Source: Desulfovibrio sp.
Lineage (GTDB): Bacteria > Desulfobacterota > Desulfovibrionia > Desulfovibrionales > Desulfovibrionaceae
Assembly: GCF_019422935.1 (NCBI RefSeq)
Contig: NZ_JAHZCJ010000008.1
Coordinates: forward strand, 116,624 to 180,623
Length of the DNA stretch: 64,000 nt
Direction: 5' to 3'
Below, one piece after another: positions 36,538-44,575 of the stretch. A program made the position numbers and the translations under genes. The notes below the pieces were generated by a model. It worked only from the letters and a program-made list of their open reading frames with translations, searched no databases and was not told the DNA's origin. Each line of letters begins with the position of its first letter. Position 1 is the first letter of the stretch.

Positions 36538-36866
36538 ACGATAATAACCGCCCTGAAATTGCACGTCGCTTACAGCTTGCACGAAAACAAGCGGGTTTGA
36601 CCCAAGGACAAATTGCATCAATAATAGGGTTGCCACGCCCTGCGATATCAGAAATTGAAGCTGGAAGAAGGAAGGTATCCGCAGAAGAACTTATAGCCTT
36701 GAGTGAAGCATACGGCATTAGCATCTCGTGGTTGACCTCCTTAAGCTCTCGAGCAACTCCCCCCGCCGTGGAATTGGCGGCCCGAGAGCTCGCGAAACTT
36801 AAACAGGAAGATTTAGATGCGGTGCTCAATCTACTAAAGACACTGCGATCAACAGACACGGAGTAG
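36534..36866 (+). CDS. XRE-family repressor (ImmR-like)
   Basis: A 110-residue protein with a helix-turn-helix at residues about 9-63 (RLQLARKQAGLTQGQIASIIGLPRPAISEIE region) and a short helical tail. It precedes the ImmA/IrrE protease by 3 bases. In ICEBs1 and related elements such pairs work as repressor and anti-repressor protease. The probable operator is the palindrome at 36214-36230. Confidence 0.88.
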   Translation: MNDNNRPEIARRLQLARKQAGLTQGQIASIIGLPRPAISEIEAGRRKVSAEELIALSEAYGISISWLTSLSSRATPPAVELAARELAKLKQEDLDAVLNLLKTLRSTDTE

Positions 36867-36869
36867 TCC

Positions 36870-37736
36870 ATGGATAAACGGACAACGCAGGGGCGGATAG
36901 CACTGCGTGCAGCTCTTGATACAAGAAAACGCGCAAAAGTGACTTTTGACTCCCCTGTATGCGTCTATGACCTTGCAGAAAAGCTTAACGTTTCCTTATG
37001 GTTTCAGGGTGGGGGTAGCTTTGGTGGAATGTTTTCGAAAAATGCAAATGCCATATTCATCCCGAGCTTGCGTCCTGCAGCGCGACAAACATTCACATGC
37101 GCCCATGAACTAGGCCATTGGTACTTTGGGCATGGGTCGAGAATCGATGCACATAATGAGCACGAGGTATCGTTTCAAAGCGACAACGAGGAAGAGAAAT
37201 TAGCAGATCTTTTTGCAGGTCATCTATTGATGCCCATAGATGCCATAAAACATGCTTTCCAAAAAAGGCACATATCACCGAATAACTGTACTGAAATAGA
37301 ATTTTATAGAATTGTGAGTCAGCTTGGTGTAGGATATACCACACTATTGGGGCATATGCTTTGGACTCAAAAAATTTTGAATCAAAGCAGTTACGAGCGA
37401 TTAAAAAAATGCTCACCTAAAAAAATCAGGGCTACTCTTTTAGATTTTTTGGATACAGATCCAGAGCACTTAGTTATTGCAGACGAGGAGTGGGAGGTAT
37501 CACCTATTGATCTTCAAGTTGGCCAAGTAGCAATTGTCCCGCCTAAGGCCTCAAGCAGAGGAGATTGCATCTCAATCATTAGACAAACAAGTATCGCGAC
37601 AACGGTCCGTGCAGAGAGGCCAGGAATTTCAACGCTAGAGTGTGATAATGGATGGGTAGCATTTGTGAGAGTCTCACGGAAAAACTTTGAAGGCAGAAGC
37701 ATATACCGGCATTTAGAAGAGGTCGATGATGAGTGA
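36870..37736 (+). CDS. ImmA/IrrE-family zinc metalloprotease
   Basis: A 288-residue protein. The zinc site HELGH is at residues 79-83 (FTCAHELGHWYFGHG), with the EEKLADLFAGHLLMP helix supplying the third ligand. The family cleaves XRE repressors upon DNA damage or another cue. A C-terminal part of about 100 residues (from about 185) is beyond the protease core and may sense the cue. Its end overlaps the next gene by 11 bases. Confidence 0.88.
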   Translation: MDKRTTQGRIALRAALDTRKRAKVTFDSPVCVYDLAEKLNVSLWFQGGGSFGGMFSKNANAIFIPSLRPAARQTFTCAHELGHWYFGHGSRIDAHNEHEVSFQSDNEEEKLADLFAGHLLMPIDAIKHAFQKRHISPNNCTEIEFYRIVSQLGVGYTTLLGHMLWTQKILNQSSYERLKKCSPKKIRATLLDFLDTDPEHLVIADEEWEVSPIDLQVGQVAIVPPKASSRGDCISIIRQTSIATTVRAERPGISTLECDNGWVAFVRVSRKNFEGRSIYRHLEEVDDE

Positions 37737-38517
37737 TGTACTCCAAGCCACTGGCAGCAATCTTTCGGAGGTATGGTTAAAAGCGGTGTCCTTGGTCCTT
37801 GACACGCCCAATAAACCATTATGCGTCTCCATTTCTCTACCTAATAATAAAATACTTGAAGACACCGCAATAAGAAGTGAGCTTGATTCATTACTTGCCA
37901 CAAAAGAGAAAATTTCGGTTAGAGAGACAAGTGAGACTATTTTCCCAATCAACTACTGGCGTACACATCAGCCCTCGCTATCAGATCTCTCGGCATGGTA
38001 TCTTCATCGCTACCTTCCAAGACATCGCGCAAGAATACGTAAGGTAAGGCAAGGAACCCCTCGAGATACCTACTTTGAACGTCTTATTGCTTATCCTGGA
38101 TTTCAACAAACAAAACAGGGAATAAAATCATCTCAGATAAATCAGCTTGGCCACATAATAGACACCTATAAGCATTATCGATCCCTAGGAAGACAGCCTT
38201 CTCCTTCTAAGTATATCGCCACATGTTTAAACCCCAGCATAGACAACAACAACTTTGCACCATATGTACCATTTCCTTGCTTACAGCAAATCGGATTTGC
38301 CTTTTCGGACGAGTCTATCACTGTAACTGGCTTTTACACAATACAATATCTCATGAAAAGAGGTTATGGGAACTACTTAGGACTATGCTACCTTGGAGAA
38401 TTCATGTCTAAGGAGACTGGACTACCTTTATCGAGAGTTAATTGCTTTATAGGAACTCCACGGGTTGATAATTTTTCAAAAAATACGCTTAGATCAATAT
38501 TTCGACGTTTGCCATAG
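37726..38517 (+). CDS. Divergent thymidylate-synthase-fold protein
   Basis: A 263-residue protein (262 from ATG 37729). The second half aligns in order with thymidylate synthase: PFPCLQQIGFAFSDESITVTG corresponds to the catalytic-cysteine strand (Cys185), and YGNYLGLCYLGEFM to the VFLGLPFN helix region. The Asp and Asn that read the dUMP base, and the HxY phosphate/ribose motif, are not evident, so the base or nucleotide recognised must differ. The first 130 residues are only weakly related. It lies directly before the kinase gene (33-base gap). The fold call is from motif order by eye and needs a profile search. Confidence 0.5.
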   Translation: MMSDVLQATGSNLSEVWLKAVSLVLDTPNKPLCVSISLPNNKILEDTAIRSELDSLLATKEKISVRETSETIFPINYWRTHQPSLSDLSAWYLHRYLPRHRARIRKVRQGTPRDTYFERLIAYPGFQQTKQGIKSSQINQLGHIIDTYKHYRSLGRQPSPSKYIATCLNPSIDNNNFAPYVPFPCLQQIGFAFSDESITVTGFYTIQYLMKRGYGNYLGLCYLGEFMSKETGLPLSRVNCFIGTPRVDNFSKNTLRSIFRRLP

Positions 38518-38550
38518 GCGTCACAACATCTCACAATATATTGAGCTACA

Positions 38551-40215
38551 ATGGACCATCTAGAGTTAGGAAAGCTGATAGTCTTTGAAGGACCAGATAA
38601 CGTCGGCAAGACAACTATATCGCGATCAGTTGCTGACGCGATTAGCCAATTGCGCCCATGCAAATACTTTTCATTTCCGGGGAATGCACAGGGGTCAATT
38701 GGATCGTTAGTTTACAACATTCATCACGATAAAAACTCTTGTGGACTAAAGGATATTGACGCCAACAGCCTCCAGGCTTTGCATATTGCAGCCCACATCG
38801 ATTCTATACAGCGCGACATCATACCCTCTTTGACAAAAGGGGAAACAGTTATACTTGACAGGTTTTGGTGGTCTTCTTACGTATACGGGAAAATCACTAA
38901 CTGCAACATGCAGATTATTGAAAATTTAATCAATGCAGAAAAGGCAGCATGGCAAGGAATTCACCCAGATATTATTTTTTATGTCGAAAATAAATTCTGC
39001 AATAGCCAGATTTCAAATTCAGGAAAACTTTTATTACAAGAATACCAAAACTTATCACTATCACAATCAGAGTATGAAAATGTAAAAACAATTCATAACA
39101 CTGACCTTGCTGAGACAACCAGCGGAATAAAAATTTCTATAGAGAACTTGTTTGAAAGTAACTTTCCAAACCACCAGCAAGCTTGCCTTTTTACATTCTC
39201 CACTAAAAGAAGCCCCGTTGCTAATGCCCCATCACCTTTAAAGCGCCTTCTCGAGCCAACAATAGTTTATGATACATATTGGGAATTTGCCGCTAAAAGA
39301 CAGGATGTTTTTTTTGCTCGGCTCAAAGGAGAACCAAGACCGTGGACATATGACAAAATCATTGATTGTCATAAATTTACCAATGCATACCGAGCATCAG
39401 ACAGGACAAGTCAGTTTTTAATTAAAGACGTAATCTATGAAGGAAGCCAAGACATTGAAGAAGTCTTTTTTAGAATTATCCTTTTCAAAATATTTAACAA
39501 AATAGAGACATGGAAGCTCCTTCAAAACGAGCTCAATAAAATCTCATTCTCTACTTTTACCCCTTCGCGATATGATGAGATCCTTACCAATTCAATCGAG
39601 AAAGGAGAGAGAATCTATTCTGCGGCTTATATAATGCCGACTGGGGGCAGAGGATCAACGCACACGCGCAAACACCGAATGCACTTGCATTTACTGGACT
39701 CGATGATGAAGGATAGACTTCCAGACAAAATTGCTCAAGCAAAGTCCATGGGGAAAGTATTTGAGCTGCTAAAGGGATATCCTAGCCTAGGCGATTTTTT
39801 GGCTTATCAGTACGCCACAGATATCAATTACTCAGAATTGACCAATTTCCCTGAGACACAATTTGTAGTCCCTGGCCCCGGGGCAAAAGACGGCATAAAA
39901 AAATGTTTTGCAAAATCAGGAGGCCTTTCTGATTCCGAAATAATTAAGGTAGTCATGGAGCATCAAGAGGAAGAATTCAATAGACTTGGTCTGAATTTTA
40001 AGTCGCTCTGGGGGCGTCCATTGATGCTAATTGATTGCCAAAATCTCTTCTGTGAAACTGACAAGTATGCACGCGTCAAACACCCAGACATAAAAGGGTA
40101 TACGGGCAGGAGCCGAATCAAGCAAAAATTTCACCCTGACCCAAGGCAAATTAATTATTGGTATCCCCCCAAATGGGGAATCAACGAACGGATCCAAAAT
40201 GGAGAAATGCCATGA
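38551..40215 (+). CDS. Thymidylate-kinase-like P-loop domain fused to aGPT-pyrophosphorylase/5-hmdU-DNA-kinase-like helical domain
   Basis: A 554-residue two-domain protein. Residues 8-200 resemble thymidylate kinase: P-loop GPDNVGKT (14-21) and DRFWWSSYVYG (DR at 103-104). Residues about 235-554 carry RPWTYD (263), FTNAYRASDRTSQ (276), VPGPGAKDGIKKC (440) and DCQNLFCETDKY (495). I recognise these as the pattern of the alpha-glutamyl/putrescinyl-thymine pyrophosphorylase family, whose relatives in phages phosphorylate 5-hydroxymethyl-uracil in DNA during thymine hypermodification. The stop overlaps the start of the next gene (ATGA). This is the key gene for interpreting the operon. Confidence 0.75.
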   Translation: MDHLELGKLIVFEGPDNVGKTTISRSVADAISQLRPCKYFSFPGNAQGSIGSLVYNIHHDKNSCGLKDIDANSLQALHIAAHIDSIQRDIIPSLTKGETVILDRFWWSSYVYGKITNCNMQIIENLINAEKAAWQGIHPDIIFYVENKFCNSQISNSGKLLLQEYQNLSLSQSEYENVKTIHNTDLAETTSGIKISIENLFESNFPNHQQACLFTFSTKRSPVANAPSPLKRLLEPTIVYDTYWEFAAKRQDVFFARLKGEPRPWTYDKIIDCHKFTNAYRASDRTSQFLIKDVIYEGSQDIEEVFFRIILFKIFNKIETWKLLQNELNKISFSTFTPSRYDEILTNSIEKGERIYSAAYIMPTGGRGSTHTRKHRMHLHLLDSMMKDRLPDKIAQAKSMGKVFELLKGYPSLGDFLAYQYATDINYSELTNFPETQFVVPGPGAKDGIKKCFAKSGGLSDSEIIKVVMEHQEEEFNRLGLNFKSLWGRPLMLIDCQNLFCETDKYARVKHPDIKGYTGRSRIKQKFHPDPRQINYWYPPKWGINERIQNGEMP

Positions 40216-41219
40216 TCGCAGCTTTTGAAGCGAAGACTGCGAATGATGTATGGCTGCAAGCATATAAAAGTTTACAGAATAGCGATTCGCTAACATCAAG
40301 CAGACTTGGCCCCACACGAGAGCTCTTACATGTGAATTTTAGCATTAGCGATCCACGGCAACGCTGGACGCTTTCACGTTTTCCCGCATTAAACCCTGCT
40401 TTTGCAATTGTAGAAACACTATGGATACTTGCTGGTGACAATACCGCCGCATTGCTTAACTATTGGAATCCGCTTTTGCCTCAATTTTCTGGCAACAGCG
40501 AATGCTATCACGGGGCCTACGGATATAGACTCCGCAGGCAGTTTGGATTTGACCAGCTTGAACAAGCCTATAACGCTCTTAGAAGCAATCCATACTCACG
40601 CCAAGTGATTCTACAGATATGGGATCCGCGCATAGATTTCCCAACTGCAACAGGTGAAGCTGTAGACGCCGATATACCGTGTAATATTTGTGCACTTCCT
40701 AAAGTCAGAGATGGCAAACTGGAGTGGCTTCAGATAATGAGAAGCAATGATCTTTATTTAGGAACGCCCTATAATTTTATCCAATTCACAACGCTGCAAG
40801 AAGTTCTTTCAGGTTGGATTGGAATTGAGCTAGGAGCATACCACCAAATAAGCGATTCACTGCATATTTATGAAAAAGATTTTCAAGTTGTTCAGGCAGA
40901 TAAAAAAATAGAGCCCCTTACAAACACGGACAACTTAGCCTTAAGTAAGAACGCATTCGAAGCCCAGATGAAAGAAATAATGCCTTGTGTAAAGAAGCTT
41001 TCTTCACCGACTTTACAAAAACATGAATTCAGCAGGATGGTACAAAATATCAACCTCCACAAAAGTTATAAAAACCTTTTTTTGATCGTTGCAGCAGATG
41101 CCGCTCGACGCAGAGGATGGGAACAAGAAATGCACGATGCGATCGATCGTTGCAGTAATGCGTTGTTATGTGTTGCATTTTCACGATGGGAAAAGCGGCA
41201 TCCGCTGAATAAAATATAG
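40212..41219 (+). CDS. Thymidylate-synthase-like protein (dUMP methyl- or hydroxymethyltransferase)
   Basis: A 335-residue thymidylate synthase homologue with active-site residues in place: Glu68 (ETLWILAGD), YGYRLR (103-108), Arg130 (PYSRQV), nucleophile Cys157 (ADIPCN), Asp180 and Asn188 (RSNDLYLGTPYN) and His218/Tyr220 (LHIY). Asn188 at the base-reading position points to a uracil base, not cytosine as in dCMP hydroxymethylases. A C-terminal extension of about 100 residues replaces the usual short end. It may make dTMP, 5-hydroxymethyl-dUMP or another 5-substituted nucleotide. ATG 40212 overlaps the kinase stop. Confidence 0.8.
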   Translation: MIAAFEAKTANDVWLQAYKSLQNSDSLTSSRLGPTRELLHVNFSISDPRQRWTLSRFPALNPAFAIVETLWILAGDNTAALLNYWNPLLPQFSGNSECYHGAYGYRLRRQFGFDQLEQAYNALRSNPYSRQVILQIWDPRIDFPTATGEAVDADIPCNICALPKVRDGKLEWLQIMRSNDLYLGTPYNFIQFTTLQEVLSGWIGIELGAYHQISDSLHIYEKDFQVVQADKKIEPLTNTDNLALSKNAFEAQMKEIMPCVKKLSSPTLQKHEFSRMVQNINLHKSYKNLFLIVAADAARRRGWEQEMHDAIDRCSNALLCVAFSRWEKRHPLNKI

Positions 41220-41250
41220 ATTAAATTAAAGTCACTTTAAAGTGGACCTA

Positions 41251-41295
41251 GATGCTGACGGCAGAGGATTATCTCCTCTGATAATATTCAGCATC
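41251..41295. terminator. Nested stem-loop between convergent operons
   Basis: GATGCTGA pairs with TCAGCATC, and inside it CAGAGGA pairs with TCCTCTG. It ends the nucleotide operon or the convergent deaminase-like gene. No long T-run follows on either strand, so efficiency is uncertain. Confidence 0.5.
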
Positions 41296-41306
41296 TTAGC
41301 CACCGC

Positions 41307-41957
41307 CTATTGAGCATCCCAGAATTTTTTGAAAAAAAAGACAACCAGCCCTGAAATAATAGAAAAAGATAAAGTCACAAAAACATTTTTCCAAAATTGT
41401 AAAGCCTTTTTCATCTCTTTCATTTCTTGAAAAAGTTCAGCCGGAGATGGAATATCTCCTGATATGTTCATCACATCGTCAGATTTAATTGCTTCAACCC
41501 CACCGTTATTACCTTTATAGAGATCTGAAGTTTCTTGATCAAGATCAGCAAACCACACCATGAATAATGGTTTACCCTGCGTGACATTAATATTCTGACT
41601 GCCAGCATTATACACTGAAAATTTCAAATGCCCAAAATAGCCGGGGTCAACGTGGAATCCAGAAATGTTGACAAGGCCCCGAAATTTGATTCCAGCCTTG
41701 ATAGAGATAAAACACAGATTAGTTGAGGGGACGGATATCCACTCCTCACTCGTAAGAAGTGCAAACTGTCCAGGTTTTATTGATAGCTGTTCAGAAGTTT
41801 CAAGAACACGTTTTTTCTTTGTTTTTTCGTCAGTGGTATAATACTCCTTACCAAGCGCCAATTCATAGGCGCCGTATTTTATATTTTTTTCATTATATGG
41901 AATGATTATTTTATTTGATAGGCGGTTTTTTAATTTTTCAGAAGACCAAAATGACAT
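41307..41957 (-). CDS. Membrane-anchored dCTP-deaminase/dUTPase-fold protein, probably not catalytic
   Basis: A 216-residue protein. Residues 1-165 follow the dCTP deaminase/dUTPase fold: IKYGAYELALG near the start and the core GFHVDPGYFGHLKFSVYNAG. Deaminases have RSS upstream and Glu in the strand LEFYN; here the equivalents read SIKAG and FSVYN, so the catalytic Arg/Ser/Glu set is missing. A charged helix (171-190) leads to one C-terminal transmembrane helix (about 191-209), placing the domain on the cytoplasmic face. It may bind, rather than convert, a deoxynucleotide. Confidence 0.7.
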   Translation of the reverse strand: MSFWSSEKLKNRLSNKIIIPYNEKNIKYGAYELALGKEYYTTDEKTKKKRVLETSEQLSIKPGQFALLTSEEWISVPSTNLCFISIKAGIKFRGLVNISGFHVDPGYFGHLKFSVYNAGSQNINVTQGKPLFMVWFADLDQETSDLYKGNNGGVEAIKSDDVMNISGDIPSPAELFQEMKEMKKALQFWKNVFVTLSFSIISGLVVFFFKKFWDAQ

Positions 41958-42230
41958 TTATCCCTCCAGCTTATTTGAATATGAAAGTAGGGTAAAAAAC
42001 ATCAGCACACAACAGAGCTTTAACGTGCTATCAATGCAAATTATACATCAGACAGCCTAAATTTTATCGGCTTAGCAGCCTACGGTTCAGACACAAGCAC
42101 CAATTTAAAGCAGCTAGCCATTCCACAGAAGTTGTAAAAGATAATAAGCTGATTCCCCATAAAAAAACAAAATATTTTATTGAAATAGTTATCATCAAAA
42201 TCCACTATAAACTCAGACTGAGGTGCATCT

Positions 42231-42698
42231 ATGACGGAGAAAAACGTGTTTATAAGCCATTATAGCAAAGATGACGAACACATTTCCAAGCTAAAAGATC
42301 TCCTGAAAAAAAATGGATATACCATCAAAAACAGCTCTATTGATAGCACTAAACCCAACAATGCTTCAAGCCCTGAATATATCAGAGGCATCCTAAGCGA
42401 CCGCATTAACTGGGCTGGTTGCGTTGTCGTTTTGATTGGCCCCCATACGCACTCTCGAGAATGGGTTAACGATGAGATTGAAATAGCAGCCAAACGAGGC
42501 AAGCGCATTGTTGGCATTTTTATTAACGGAGCGAGTGATGCAAAATTGCCTGCAAAATTTGAAGAATTTGGCGATGCCCTTGTGGGATGGACCTCCGAAA
42601 AAATAATTGATGCTATTAACGGCATTATTGACAATTTTGAAAATTCTGATGGATCGTTAAGACCATCAAAGTGGATCATCAACAGAGGTGTATGCTAA
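42231..42698 (+). CDS. TIR-domain protein of the ThsB-like (DUF1863) type
   Basis: A 155-residue protein that is almost entirely a TIR-like domain: NVFISHYSKDDEH strand, SPEYIRGILSDRINWAGCVVVLIG, and THSREWVNDEIEIA with the probable catalytic Glu82. This form is found in Thoeris and related defence systems, where TIR proteins use NAD to make a signal or to kill the cell. Its stop TAA overlaps the ATG of the Nmad2 gene by one base. The 270 bases before it probably hold the promoter. Confidence 0.85.
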   Translation: MTEKNVFISHYSKDDEHISKLKDLLKKNGYTIKNSSIDSTKPNNASSPEYIRGILSDRINWAGCVVVLIGPHTHSREWVNDEIEIAAKRGKRIVGIFINGASDAKLPAKFEEFGDALVGWTSEKIIDAINGIIDNFENSDGSLRPSKWIINRGVC

Positions 42699-43309
42699 TG
42701 ATCGGGTATAGTTATGTAATTCCACGAGACTATGGCTTTGCACCAAATCCTTTTGGAGGCATTTGCACTTTAGCAACGTGCAAGCCGGGGATTAGGAATA
42801 TGGCCCATGTTGAAGATTGGGTAATCGGCTGTGGTTCAAAAAAATTTAATTTGCAAAATAGAATTGTCTTTGCAATGCGAATAACAGAAATTATGACTTA
42901 TGATGAATATTGGGCAGACCAACGATTCCAGCATAAAAAGCCCACAATGGACTCAAGTCTAAAGCGCATGTATGGTGATAACATTTATCACAAGGAAAAT
43001 AGCACATGGTATCAAATGAACTCACACCATAGTAATGATGACGGATCTATAAACCTCAGCAACTTACATCGAGATACAAAATCAGATAGAGTTTTGCTTT
43101 CAGAAGAGTTCTACTATTTTGGAAAAAGTGCTTATAAGCTTAGCAGCAAACGCCTTTCTTCCACCGTAACTTATTCTGGACGGGGATACAAAAAAGTCGA
43201 TGACATATCATTAAACAATTTATCTAAAATTCTTAGAGAAAATTTTAGCATTGGCATAATAGACTTCCCAATTCTATTTAAAAACTTCAAAAGATATAAT
43301 GGGAAATAG
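42698..43309 (+). CDS. Nmad2-like (nucleotide modification associated domain 2) protein
   Basis: A 203-residue protein that I recognise from YSYVIPRDYGFAPNPFGGICTLATCKP at its N-terminus followed by DWVIGCGSK, YDEYWADQRF, YGDNIYH, MNSHHS and LLSEEFYYFGK (order as in the family). Nmad domains were defined by association with DNA-base modification genes; no biochemical function is known to me. Translationally coupled to the TIR gene. An island-wide link with the thymidylate-synthase/kinase operon is suggestive. Confidence 0.75.
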   Translation: MIGYSYVIPRDYGFAPNPFGGICTLATCKPGIRNMAHVEDWVIGCGSKKFNLQNRIVFAMRITEIMTYDEYWADQRFQHKKPTMDSSLKRMYGDNIYHKENSTWYQMNSHHSNDDGSINLSNLHRDTKSDRVLLSEEFYYFGKSAYKLSSKRLSSTVTYSGRGYKKVDDISLNNLSKILRENFSIGIIDFPILFKNFKRYNGK

Positions 43310-43312
43310 GGC

Positions 43313-43343
43313 AAGGGCACTTCATCTTTAAGAAGTGCCCTTT
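43313..43343 (+). terminator. Terminator after the TIR-Nmad2 pair
   Basis: AAGGGCACTTC, an 7-base loop, GAAGTGCCCTTT. Confidence 0.8.
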
Positions 43344-43425
43344 AGCTCACAAGCATTTAAAACACACTTTTTCTACTGATTTATAACAATTTTTTATAAT
43401 GCGACAGCACTAAAGACTCATCACA

Positions 43426-43911
43426 TCAACTTTTGTGTCCAAATGATGCATGCGCTGCCTCACTAAACCACTTTGCATGTTCAACAGATACATGTCCTTC
43501 GACCCTTTCTGCAAGAATAACTAACCGCTCATTTTCAGATGTCCCTGCATACGGTCCGGCCTCACCAAGGAATAGATACTTTTCATGTTTCAATTGCTCC
43601 GCAGTCGCACGATAGGAAACCCATAGCACCGCGTACTGATTTAATTGTTGTACTCCCTCAATAAGTGCGATTATCCCTCCGGATGCAGCGGTTAACCACT
43701 TTGCATATTGGGGAGGAGCAAAGCTAAAGATAGGAATTAACGAAGCTAGCCCTATTTGCATTAGCTTCAAACGTTTATACCATTTCTGACAGTGCATACT
43801 TTTAGTATCATACCACTCGCATTGATCCTTGAGGCGCACCCAAGAAGAATGAGCCACAAGACAATCATTTTCTATCTTTTTTGCATAGTTTTGATTATTG
43901 CTATTGCTCAT
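43426..43911 (-). CDS. SLATT / DUF4231 two-helix membrane protein
   Basis: A 161-residue protein with a helical N-terminus, two adjacent transmembrane helices (about 48-68 and 72-92) and a C-terminal helix. WVSYRATAEQLKHEKYLFL and the final RVEGHVSVEHAKWF are characteristic of DUF4231 members of the SLATT superfamily. SLATT proteins are predicted pore-forming effectors in nucleotide-signalled defence. It lies convergent to the TIR-Nmad2 pair. An AT-rich flank of unknown promoter precedes it. Confidence 0.78.
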   Translation of the reverse strand: MSNSNNQNYAKKIENDCLVAHSSWVRLKDQCEWYDTKSMHCQKWYKRLKLMQIGLASLIPIFSFAPPQYAKWLTAASGGIIALIEGVQQLNQYAVLWVSYRATAEQLKHEKYLFLGEAGPYAGTSENERLVILAERVEGHVSVEHAKWFSEAAHASFGHKS

Positions 43912-43979
43912 CTTGCACCTATTTTTTTGCGCGTGTTCTTGTTAAAGATACGGCCCCTTGCCCACTGCATATGCCACTT

Positions 43980-44132
43980 GCAACTAGCTGTCCTCATTGG
44001 GTTTAATGTAATATTCTTCACGAGGGCTTCTGCTGGCGTCAGCCAACCCAATGAACTGTGAGGCCGACCGCTGGTTATAATCCTGTCGCAGGCTCCAATA
44101 GTTTTTCGAGCATCGTGCAGGGATAGAAACAC
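43980..44132 (-). pseudogene. C-terminal fragment of an IS3-family transposase
   Basis: On the minus strand MFLSLHDARKTIGACDRI and RPHSSLGWLTPAEAL are the last part of IS3-group OrfB proteins. The rest of the element is missing. It sits beside the SLATT gene and marks a rearrangement junction between AT-rich cargo and the toxin-antitoxin region. Confidence 0.7.
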
Positions 44133-44212
44133 ATTCTAGTTTAAACTCTCATCCCGAAATTACCCATTAAAGTTTGCAATATATCATTAGCCGGTGCTTC
44201 TCTTTTTTTGAT

Positions 44213-44518
44213 TTACACAGATGCTCGTTGGCCTTGCAACGCGCTGTAAGGCACGATCCTCTCCATGTCTGTGCGCTTCTGGACATCCATCGAATCCGCT
44301 TCGTACTGAGCCTGCAAGTTGACCCACAAATTGAGGTCAGTTTCAAAAAACTTTGCAAGCCGCAGAGCCGTATCAACAGAAATGCCCCGCTTCTCGTTAA
44401 TAATCTCATGCACTCGTGAAGCGGGAATCCGCAGCTCCAGCGCAAGCGTGGAGGCCGTAAGACCAAGGGGGGCCATATATTCTTCGCGCAATATTTCGCC
44501 GGGGTGAATAGCAATCAT
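44213..44518 (-). CDS. higA: HigA-family antitoxin
   Basis: A 101-residue XRE-type antitoxin: IHPGEILREEYM at the N-terminus, then the HTH LGLTASTLALELRIPASRVHEIINEKRG. ATG 44518 has AGGAG 7 bases upstream. It follows the toxin gene by 57 bases, the toxin-first order of HigBA. It should neutralise the toxin and repress the operon. Confidence 0.9.
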   Translation of the reverse strand: MIAIHPGEILREEYMAPLGLTASTLALELRIPASRVHEIINEKRGISVDTALRLAKFFETDLNLWVNLQAQYEADSMDVQKRTDMERIVPYSALQGQRASV

Positions 44519-44575
44519 AAAAAATCTCCTAACCATACGTGGTGTTTTTGCTGTTTTCTGCCAGCAGCTTTGCCG

